DNA from: Antedon mediterranea
Taxonomy: Eukaryota > Echinodermata > Crinoidea > Comatulida > Antedonidae
Assembly: GCF_964355755.1 (NCBI RefSeq)
Contig: NC_092673.1
Span: 35,783,648-35,847,647 of the forward strand
Length of the DNA stretch: 64,000 bases
Direction: 5' to 3'
Under the pieces are notes generated by a model. That model was given only the letters and a program-made list of their open reading frames with translations, was not told the origin of the DNA and searched no databases. The translations under genes were made by a program, and so were the position numbers. Below, one piece after another: positions 27,228 to 38,300 of this stretch. Numbering within the stretch: the first letter of the stretch is position 1; each line of letters starts with the position of its first letter.

Positions 27228-27385
27228 CAACATACCTACCAACCAACCTACCAACCAACCTACAGTACCTACCAACCAACCTACAGTACCTACCAACCAA
27301 CCTACAGTACCTACCAACCAACCTACAGTACCTACCAACCAACCTACAGTACCTACCTACCAACCAACCTACAGTAGGCTACCTA
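27228..27385. repeat. 21-bp tandem repeat
   Basis: Unit CTACCAACCAACCTACAGTAC repeated about six times, with looser related sequence back to about 27070. Confidence 0.85.
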
Positions 27386-27409
27386 CCTAACTAGAATCTC
27401 TAATACATC

Positions 27410-27440
27410 TCTGCATTGCGTCTTAGTGGGAACCAAGCTT
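27410..27440. mobile_element. MITE family 2, right-end fragment
   Basis: Only TGCGTCTTAGTGGGAACCAA plus GCTT remains, next to the 21-bp array. Confidence 0.6.
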
Positions 27441-27949
27441 TAGTTTCAAATCAAGACTTTTCAAACAATCTCTGCTATGTAGTCTTATATTTTACATTTA
27501 TATTAAACATAGGCCCCTACATCAAAAAAGCCTTATTATGCCTATGAATAAACATTAAATACAGAATTGTACGTTAGACTATTTATATCATTTAGTAAGG
27601 ATTCAGACCTAAGACATCTACACTTAGCTGTGTCCTTGACTTTAATTTGTTTAGAAAACAAAGTAATTTTTACATTTAATACGTCACATGCATTTACGAT
27701 TGCATCTAACAAGATTATAGTAATTTAACATCACACCGAATGCAAGTGATGAATAAATCTAGCATTTCTTAGGTTGTTCAAAGTAAAATGTGTAGATTTT
27801 AAAAGTAGTAGAGTGATGTTACTATGACACATTTTAATCAGAAGCCACTTGGAGCAGTGAGGTATATTTTTTCAAGATCAACTGTGATCAACAAATGCCA
27901 ACTTTTAAGCCACTGACAACTTGGCTATTAAACTATCAATTCAATTTAT

Positions 27950-28115
27950 TTATTTTCCAGAAAGACTGTGGTTCTGGCGGTAGAATGAGTCTTCTCGGAT
28001 AAGGACTATAAACCGTAGGTCCAGTGTACATATCTAGTTCATTTTTTGAGACGAGTAGGGGGTTACCCGGTACTAGTACATCACAGCCACTGATCATAAC
28101 TGGGCCCTCTGGGAC
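27950..28115. mobile_element. SINE/LINE-like fragment
   Basis: Contains CTCGGATAAGGACTATAAAC followed by GGTCCAGTGTAC and GAGTAGGGGGTTACCCGGTA. These words resemble the conserved body of invertebrate tRNA-derived retroposons. No Pol III promoter is seen, so only part would be present. Confidence 0.35.
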
Positions 28116-28760
28116 TGAAGATGTTGCTCAATATAAATAAATAATAACAATATTATATGGACCAGAGACTCTAAAAAAAAAAATTGAATTGAAAATACAA
28201 ATAATATATGAAAAATAACTGGTATATTGTTGTAGAAAAGAGAAATCACTGTAAACTTCTAACGCTGAACAATTACCAAAAAAACACAAAAACTGAAACA
28301 GGTAAGATGAGTCTAATGCAAGCATATCAGTGGAGTCACTATTTATTAATGTTAATGTGGAATTGGGGGATTGAGACAAATATGCACTCCTACTAGTACT
28401 ACATTGGGTTTAATGTCACAAAATATGTACTCCTACATAGGGTTTAATGTCACAAAATATTCACCTCTATTTGTAACCAGAGTATCAAAATGTTATTTTA
28501 AATAAATTATTTATGACCAACCACTAACATCATGTAGCATAATATGTATTCATATTATCCATTTTATGTCATATTCACTGTAATAAAATACTTTATAAAT
28601 GCTAATTTTACAAATCATTGACGATGTTGTATTGCTTTTGCAAATTATAATTTCTTCTACATCCAATTTATAAACCTAATCTTGCGTTTGTTATTGCTAT
28701 TGAATGGATGACGTAATTACCAAGAAAAACTATTAAGTACTATTGTGAAAGCTATCACTA

Positions 28761-28907
28761 AAGCCTTGTCTACACTACTAAACAAACAAAAATGTGTCCA
28801 TGGACATGATGATGTCATATCACTACCATATTTAGAAATATCGCCACCATATTTGGGCAAATCACATTTTTTTTTGTCAAACTAGTTTGATAGTGTAGAC
28901 AGAGCTT
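28761..28907. mobile_element. MITE family 1 copy, seed of the 48-bp array
   Basis: Left end AAGCCTTGTCTACACTACTA, right end AGTTTGATAGTGTAGACAGA plus GCTT. The right end runs directly into the tandem array 28886-29226, whose unit begins with this terminus. Confidence 0.85.
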
Positions 28908-29226
28908 AAGAAGTACACATCAATGGAAGCCAGTTTGATAGTGTAGACAGAGCTTAAGAAGTACACATCAATGGAAGCCAGTTTGATAGTGTAGACAGAG
29001 CTTAAGAAGTACACATCAATGGAAGCCAGTTTGATAGTGTAGACAGAGCTTAAGAAGTACACATCAATGGAAGCCAGTTTGATAGTGTAGACAGAGCTTA
29101 AGAAGTACACATCAATGGAAGCCAGTTTGATAGTGTAGACAGAGCTTAAGAAGTACACATCAATGGAAGCCAGTTTGATAGTGTAGACAGAGCTTAAGAA
29201 GTACACATCAATGGAAGCCAGTTTGA
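28886..29226. repeat. 48-bp array built from a MITE end, about 7 copies
   Basis: Unit AGTTTGATAGTGTAGACAGA + GCTTAAGAAGTACACATCAA + TGGAAGCC. About the first 24 bases equal the right terminal repeat of MITE family 1; the remainder is flanking DNA. Copies are essentially identical. The array ends within 120 bp of the TRUB1 stop codon, so it is just past the likely 3' end of that gene. Confidence 0.9.
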
Positions 29227-29344
29227 TTATATCAACATTCAGTGAAAACGTTATTTATTTTAAAAACAAAGATTCATCATGAAATGGATAAGTTAAGCAT
29301 CTACTTACAGAAAATGTTGTCTAATGTTGTTACTATGCGACAGG

Positions 29345-32300
29345 TCAACTATTGCACAATAATGCTTCTTGTATCACCTTTATGGTCAACGTCTCTGGTT
29401 GCAATGCATGCTGGGTGAGAGTGAACGGTCCATGCTCTGTGCGGATTAGGTGGGTCATATGAGCACTGGTACCTAAAGCTAAAGATGAAAATATTTCTAA
29501 ACATCATTTTCCTGTTTGTCTATTTAGATTCTTATTCAATTCAAACCAATTAAACAAGAGTTTCAAAGCAATTTAGACAATTAGTGAGGCTGGTATAAAA
29601 ATACTTAAATATAAATAATAATTTAAATATTAACAAAGGTGCATATTTCCAAACATCATTTTTCGTTGTCTATTTAGATTCTTTGAAAAATAAACAAGCA
29701 CGAATGTGCGATACTCGGGGTACAGCAAAAGAAGCTGTAATGACGTCATAAGACGGGATGTGACGTCACATACACACCTTTTGAGGGTCCCTAATGATCA
29801 GCTGATGCTGGATGGACTACCCTCATAAAATATTGTTGAAATAAATAAAATAAATCAATAACCTTGCTACCAAATACGGCTATACGGTACCATCTTCGGC
29901 TATACGGTACCATCTTCGGTTATACGGTACCATCTTCGAGACATCATATGGGTCCGGTTTAAAATAAAAAATCTGGCTCTATGTCCCTGTAGTATATTCA
30001 TGCCAAATCCCAGCTCAATACTACAACGAATAAGGGAGGAGTAGTACTTTATAAATCGCACTTTTTACTCAATAGTGTCGGATGGAAGAGGAGAAAATGA
30101 GAGAGTCCTAGACTCCTAGGTACCCTGAGTAAAAACTTATTCAAGCAGTTTGAAACAAATTTGGACAATTAGTGAGGCTGTGGTATTAACATAGCAAAGG
30201 TGCATTTTTACTCGGGGTCGGTACCCAATTCTAGGACTCTCCTCCTCCTCTTCTTCCTCCATCTGGACACTATTGAGTAAAAAGTGCGATTTTTAAAGTA
30301 CTACTCCCCCCTTATTCGTTGTAGTATTGAGCTGGGATTGGCATGAATATACTACAGGCACATGACCTCAAAGCTATAGAGCCGGATTTTTTATTTTCAA
30401 ACCGGATGCAGCTATATGACGTCTCGAGTATCGCACATTCTTGCTTTTTTGTTTGTTAATTTGTTTAATTAAGAAGCCACAATGCGTGACACACACACAG
30501 CGTCATGTAGTTATATGCGGAATCTTGGCGTAGTGGTTATCACGTTTGCTTAACACGCAGAAGGTGCCCGGTTCGACGAGCCCGGGTGAAACCTTTTTTT
30601 TAAAACTTTATGGTGAAAAGTACTGTATACGCAATATGATAATTATACACAGTATATCTTATTTTTATTATTTTTTTACATACTTATTTTGTGTAATCGG
30701 TAATTATAACTTTTACACATGTTTATTTTGCTTTGTGCTTATTACCATATTTATTTGTAATGTAAATGGATAAAAAAACTTTGTGTAACCCACATTTTTG
30801 GTGTAAGAGGTTTCGTAGTGTGGTGATTATCAAGCCTGTTTAACACGCAGAAGGTTCCTGGTATGAGCCATGGGGAAACCTATTTTTCTTTAACTTTATG
30901 GTAAAATATACTGTATACGTAATATGATATAGAGTATATCTCGTTTTATTACTCGGGGTACCTGAGTCTAGGACTCTCTCATCTTTTCCTCTTCTTCTTC
31001 TTCCATCCGTACACTATTGAGTAAAAAGTGCGATTTATAAAGTACTACTCCTGCCATTCGTTGTAGTATTGAGCTGGGATTTGGCATGAATATACCACAG
31101 GGACATGTCCTCAAAGCTATAGAGACAGATTTTAAAATTTCAAACCGGATGCAGCTATTTTACGCCTCGAAGATGGTACGGTATAGCCGTATTTGGTAGC
31201 GAGGTTATTGATGTGTATGTGACGTTACATCCGGTCTTATGACGTCATTACAGCTTCTTTTTCTGTACCCCGAGTATCGCACATTCGTGCTTGTTTGGAT
31301 TTGTTTGTTGTTAGATAAGATTCTTTTCATTCATTCATTCATAATAACATTTATTTCTTATCATTTCAAAGATTGCTAAGCCCTGATGAGATTTGTTTTA
31401 ATTTTTAACCAAGTAAAAAAGGAAATCATATTTAAATATTATAGTAATATTAACCAATTGAATATTCATATCATAATGTCAATAGACAGTAAAAAAAAAA
31501 GAATGTCAAAATTTCACTCTTTTAGCCTCGTGTAAGTTTAAGATACACTCGCTTTAACTGCAGGATACAAATCTTATACAATAACTAAACAATTTATAAT
31601 ATTTCAATTTTGTTCTTTAACATTTTGAAAAGCATCTTGTTTGATAATACTTTTCTATTATAAAATGTAGATTTTTAAAATGTACTTCTGGCAATAAGCA
31701 AAAACATGAACATTTTTAGAAATTCATCTTATACATATTTCTTATTTTATAGTCAAAAACTCATTTTGTAATCTTAAATGTTTCGATAGAGCACAATTAA
31801 TTGATTAATCTATCATAAGAATTTAATCTATCTGCTAAGGTTAAAAATGGCAACTAATATTTCATATAAAAATTATTTTACATAATAGTAATTACTTATA
31901 GACGAAAGAGGGAATGGCTACTCTATCAATCAAACCTACATTTTCCAAGATCGTGAATTAAACTTCTGACATAAAAGCCACCACCGCAGTGAAGAGCTGA
32001 AAAGAGGTAATAAAGAGAGATAATATAACAAAATACTATGGACAATTTCATGTATAGTAAATATAAATTATAAGGGCCACAAAAGGTGCTTTCTTAACAG
32101 AATATTGAATTTGCAGAGGAGAAACTAGTTCACCAAAAGCATATATACAAATAGTCTCAACGAACAGTAAGGCAAATTCTGAGTTTGTATTATTACATTA
32201 TATCTTGAGAACTAAGTCTTTTACATTATATCTTGAGAACTAAGTCTTTTACATTATATCTTGAGAACTAAGTCTTTTACATTATATCTTGAGAACTAAG

Positions 32301-35300
32301 TCTTTTACATTATATCTTGAGAACTAAGTCTTTTACATTATATCTTGAGAACTAAGTCTTTTACATTATATCTTGAGAACTAAGTCTTTTACATTATATC
32401 TTGAGAACTAAGTCTTTTACATTATATCTTGAGAACTAAGTCTTTTACATTATATCTTGAGAACTAAGTCTTTTACATTATATCTTGAGAACTAAGTCTT
32501 TTACATTATATCTTGAGAACTAAGTCTTTTACATTATATCTTGAGAACTAAGTCTTTTACATTATATCTTGAGAACTAAGTCTTTTACATTATATCTTGA
32601 GAACTAAGTCTTTTACATTATATCTTGAGAACTAAGTCTTTTACATTATATCTTGAGAACTAAGTCTTTTACATTATATCTTGAGAACTAAGTCTTTTAC
32701 ATTATATCTTGAGAACTAAGTCTTTTACATTATATCTTGAGAACTAAGTCTTTTACATTATATCTTGAGAACTAAGTCTTTTACATTATATCTTGAGAAC
32801 TAAGTCTTTTACATTATATCTTGAGAACTAAGTCTTTTACATTATATCTTGAGAACTAAGTCTTTTACATTATATCTTGAGAACTAAGTCTTTTACATTA
32901 TATCTTGAGAACTAAGTCTTTTACATTATATCTTGAGAACTAAGTCTTAAAAATAAGGAGAGTTTATAAAATAAGGAGAGTTTATTTTTTTATGTTTTAA
33001 GTTGACTGTACTCTTGTAAATATATAAACTTATTATAATTACCATAAATGTACAATATTGAATAATTATATAACAAGTAATTTTTAACATTTTATCAGAG
33101 AATTGTGTTGTTTTTATGTTGTTATAGTGCAATTTCTGTGTATTTTTACTGTTTTATTCATATAGTTATATGTAATGATGATATGCCAGTTTTTCAAAAC
33201 AAATTTCTGTTATTTCCTTTTTAATGGACAAAATAAAGATAATATGACTACTATTACTTATTATTATCAATATTTCTTTATGGTGAAATTTACAAAAAGG
33301 TACTTTAAACAGAGGGGTTGAAATTGTATATTATATTATTTCAATCAAACCTTTTGTTATTGGATATATGTATCCCTGAGTCATTTACACTATAAATTTA
33401 TAATGTGTACGTTAAAACGGAAATTTCTAATTTCATTTAAGTCACTTGGGTAATTGAAAGGAAAATCCAATTAGCAATAAACATACATGATTAAATTATG
33501 GATCATAAAGGTAATTTTTGATGCAATAAATGAAGGCAATATGCAACTTACTAAGGTTGAATTGAGGTGAACTGAAATGTGTACACTCTAAGCTGTGAAC
33601 TGTGACAGGTCTGGCTGGCTTAGGATCTACATGCTGCCCTCTATGGGCAAGATCAGACATTCTCTTTCCATTTAATTTAAGAGCTGAGTAACTGAAATAA
33701 AACATATATTTACATTTACACCGAGTCGAGCGGTTAACCCTTTCACTGCGGAGCATTATTCCCACCTCTGTGCGTAATGTATATTTAAGAAAAACATATG
33801 GTATTTTAATAAATTGCAAAAAAATACTAATTGAGATAATTGTGTAATTATTTTTGTGGTGTGTGATGGGCAAAGGGTTAGTCTACAGTTAGGTATAAAA
33901 AAAAAAGTAATTTGCATATTGATGACGTCATGTGCCGTCATTACAGGTATTTTGGATTTCGTGTTTTTTATCGAATCAATGATAAAAACTATTTATTTGC
34001 GTGTTGTGATAAATACAATGTTGCCCTATTGGGGCTGGTAAATTTTGGTTACTTTCAAAATGGCCGCCATTACGCTACTCAAAACAACTTTCCAAGATAG
34101 AATACTATTATATACACTATACTATATATAATATAACTATAGAGGGCGCATGTTTTTCAAGACAATAATACAGCTATAGAGGGCCGTTTTTTTTGCTGGA
34201 AAAATTTTTTAATGACTTGCAAAAATATTCAAGTTCATCGAACAAATATAGAGGGTGCTATATATTATAGGCAAATACGATTAAATCATTGTTTTGCCCA
34301 TACCCGGTATTACCGGGTATACGCACTTCAACGACATTTGTTTATACCCGGTAGTACCGGGTATACGCAGTGAAAGGGTTAAGGCAGAGGCTTTGCAAAC
34401 CACAACCATAATATTAGTATTTTCCTTGACCATGTTCAGGTAGTCAAGCACTGTTTAGTGACAGCTCGACACACAGGGTAATGAAAGCTATGTGATATTC
34501 ATCTACTGTTTTTTGGATGTATAAAGCATATTATCAATATATATATTATACTATATATAAGATCATTCAATACACCTCCTTCCCCCACTATGACATTAAA
34601 ACATTGCAGAAATTGTTAGTAATTTGATGTCAACAACTTACATTGGTGGCACTTGTAGAATATTGCCTCTAAATGTCTCCAACGCTTTTTCCAAATCTTC
34701 TCTACTTACATGAGCTAGAAAAAATCATATTAAATATTTTTTTATTTCATTTTTCACTTCATACGTATCCAACAGCGAGCACAAACTCACCAATTCCAGG
34801 ATTGATAAACTATTTTATAATTTACCTCCGCCAAGGAGGTATATGTAATCGGTCGTGTGTGTTTGTTTGTTTGTTTGTTAGCAGGATTACTCAAAAAGAA
34901 ATTACAAGATCTTTACCAAAATAAACCACTGGACCACCCTTTAGTATACTTTTCAGACCTGCTAGTGTTAAAAGATAGTAAAGAATTTTTCAAAGCCCTC
35001 GAGCAGTCTTAAAGTAAACTGAAATTGCATTTTCTCGAGAACTACTTGTCCAAAAAACTTCATTTTTGTACAAGAGGCAAGAGTTACTATTTGTGATTTG
35101 TAATTTTAAAACATCATTTGATTTAATGTGCAGAGAAGAGAAGAGAGTTTAAAAAACCTATTTCTTTTGAAATTCACTCGTTTGATTTTTGTGTTGCTGT
35201 TCTATTGTTAGTCAACTGAAGTTATTGTTAATTGAAAGGCTTGTTACATAACCATTACACCAAACTCGCATACACATGCTTGTAGTGAAATTAGCCTAAA

Positions 35301-38300
35301 TCACAAACATCATTAACGCCCGTATTCTTAAACCGAACTTCAGTCGTAGTTCGAAGTTCAACTTGAAATAGTCCTAGTTCGAGCTATTACTTCAAATTCG
35401 ATTCATAAAAGAAGTAGTCAAAGTTTGCAGTTCAACTTAATGAAGTCGAGCTGTTAGTCGAGTTGCACACGTCTGGGTAACAAAGGCTATACATTGGCCA
35501 ATGACAAGAGAGTATTTGAGGAGCAGACGAAATTTTGCGCATTGATATCACTTTCCATTTTCTTACAAACTTTTTACGCATCAGGACTATATACATGAAA
35601 AATAATTGTAATCGTTTATTAGAACAAGATCAGTATTAGTTTAACAGTGAAGTACTTTTGATTAACAACAAACAAAATCTTTAAAATATATTTAGGAACC
35701 ATGGCAGTATGGTAACTTTTATATTTTCTAGGCCTCCAACAAAGTATGATAGCGACAAATCACATACTTCATAGCGTGACAAGAAAGCGCTAGCCCCCCT
35801 AAACATTCTATCGCATGGTGAGTTTCCGCATCTGCCATTGTCGCTATGGCATGACGTAGTTAAGTCGGACTTACGTGAGAAAAATAATGTAATTTGTATA
35901 CGGTTGTATATAAACATGATTAGCATTATTATAACATATACTAATGTATATTTAATTAAGCTAATATAAAAACAATGAATGTTACATTTTTTATAAACCT
36001 CGTTTAAATACCATTTAGTCGACGATTTAGCCTGCCCCCTCGAGGACTAAAAAAATCGATCAAAATCTATCTCGATTTAGTCAAGGTTGGCCTGATTTAG
36101 TCGCCGATTTAGTTGAAGTTCGGTTTATGAATTAAAATGACGTCATTTTAAAAGTTTTAGCTCAAACTACGACTAAAGTCCGGTTTAAGAATACGGGCGT
36201 AAGACACACACAAATATATCACATTTTTATGTCACATAAAGTTTAATAGTGTACAGTAGACAGAGCCTAAAAGATAAAACCTCACATAAGTGTATTTGCT
36301 TACAATATGAATGAGAACACACAACTGTTCCTGATGAATCATAAGTATTTGTTGCAGACCCTAAGCAACCAATTGCTTCATATTTCTGAAAATATAACAA
36401 AACATAACCGGATACATAATGCAGATTCATCCTCTAACAAAATCCAGAAAACTGAAAAAAAAAATTTTTATAGAGAGTAATCCCTATTCAAGGACGCTCA
36501 TATTAATTATATATTGGGTCACTCCATCAATCAATCAATCAATCAAAATCAATTTATTCCTGGTACAAACATGTAATCAAAAAGTTATGAAAAAGGGAAC
36601 TCAAAATAAGCCCCTTAAAAAACAATAAGGTAATAAGAAGTTATTAATATCAATAACAATAATAACATGGTTTTAACATGGCTGAAATGGTTTCACAATA
36701 CTTTGGCAAGACACACATTTGGAACGCAACAAAGTGTCCCCTTAAACACCACTAGGGGTTGCCCGTAGTGTGTATACATACAGTACATGTTTTCCACCTG
36801 TATAGTGTGGGGTGTCCCCTGTATAGTGTTGGTGTCCCCTGTAACAACTCTATATGGATGTCCCAAAGGTGCTTTATAATGTAATGGAAATGTCTATACA
36901 CTCACCTTATTCCCTTTAAGAACTTGTGTTAGATTTTTCGTTGCTGAACCAATTCCAAGAACCAATACGCCCTCTGCGTTTTTATCCAGCGTTCCACCAT
37001 GACCTATTTTGAATTGTCTTCTAATACCAAGAGGTAATGCTTCACTGATTTCTATTAATTTAATGATCAATACAGTAAATGTAAATTCATACAGACATAT
37101 GGTTTGCCTAAGCAAAAAAAATCAATGAATAGGATTGCTCTTGACAAGTGTTCAACCCTTTCATTTCATTTTTTCATTTCTTTATTCGACAACAAGCGGT
37201 CCAGGGGTTGCGACAGCAACAGAGCGCCATAACACATTTGTGTCCGCAACCCCTGTAACATACAACTTAATACAAGTTAAAAATGAATATAAAATATACA
37301 GAATATATAAAAAATGTAATTAATTTTTATTACTGTGTTACCAATTCCTCTTTTAATCAACACCCCAGTGGCGTAACACCCCAGTGGCGTAACACCCCAG
37401 TGGCGTAACACCCCAGTGGCGTAACACCCCAGTGGCGTAACACCCCAGTGGCGTAACACCCCAGTGGCGTAACACCCCAGTGGCGTAACACCCCAGTGGC
37501 GTAACACCCCAGTGGCGTAACACCCCAGTGGCGTAACACCCCAGTGGCGTAACACCCCAGTGGCGTAACACCCCAGTGGCGTAACACCCCAGTGGCGTAA
37601 CACAGGTGGAAAATGCCCCTGGCACTCCTAAGGGGCCTTCCAATGTTGGGTAGTTGCATTGCAGCTGTTCATGCTCTGGGCCCCTGGTTTAGCACTCCTA
37701 AGGGGCCCTCCAATGTTGGGTAGTTGCATTGGGGCTGTTCATGCTCTGGGCCCCTGGTTTAGCACTCCTAAGGGGCCCTCCAATGTTGGGTAGTTGCATT
37801 GGGGCTGTTCATGCTCTGGGCCCCTGGTTTAGCACTCCTAAGGGGCCCTCCAATGTTGGGTAGTTACATTGGGGCTGTTCATGCTCTGGGGCCCTGGTTT
37901 AGCACTCCTAAGGGGCCCTCCAATGTTGGGTAGTTGCATTGGGGCTGTTCATGCTCTGGGGCCCTGGTTTAACACTCCTAAGGGGCCCTCCAATGTTGGG
38001 TAGTTGCATTGGGGCTGTTCATGCTCTGGGCCCCTGGTTTAGCACTCCTAAGGGGCCCTCCAATGTTGGGTAGTTGCATTGGGGCTGTTCATGCTCTGGG
38101 GCCCTGGTTTAACACTCCTAAGGGGCCCTCCAATGTTGGGTAGTTGCATTGGGGCTGTTCATGCTCTGGGCCCCTGGTTTAGCACTCCTAAGGGGCCCTC
38201 CAATGTTGGGTAGTTGCATTGGGGCTGTTCATGCTCTGGGCCCCTGGTTTAGCACTCCTAAGGGGCCTTCCAATGCTGGGTAGTTGCAATGGGGCTGTTC

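Larger units (their letters stand above)
25390..29344. other. convergent spacer: GOST-like 3' flank and TRUB1 3' flank
   Basis: The left part should hold the 3' UTR of the GOST-like gene. TTAAACACACAGAAAGACAT at 25411 echoes the last coding codons, a small local duplication. No further exon is visible. It contains a 21-bp array, a SINE-like fragment, two MITE pieces and a 48-bp array. A minus-strand AATAAA (TTTATT at 29254-29259) sits about 90 bp after the TRUB1 stop and is a plausible poly(A) signal. Confidence 0.6.

Noticed and set aside
30519-30593. Functional tRNA-Val gene
   Set aside because: The acceptor stem pairs at only about half its positions and the T arm is irregular; a second degenerate copy nearby supports a repeat origin.
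32196-32948. 28-bp direct repeats as a possible CRISPR array
   Set aside because: Repeats are head-to-tail with no spacers, in an intron of a eukaryotic gene.
37277-37659. Overlapping 96-108 residue frames in three phases
   Set aside because: All come from the 16-bp repeat, which is open in every minus-strand frame.
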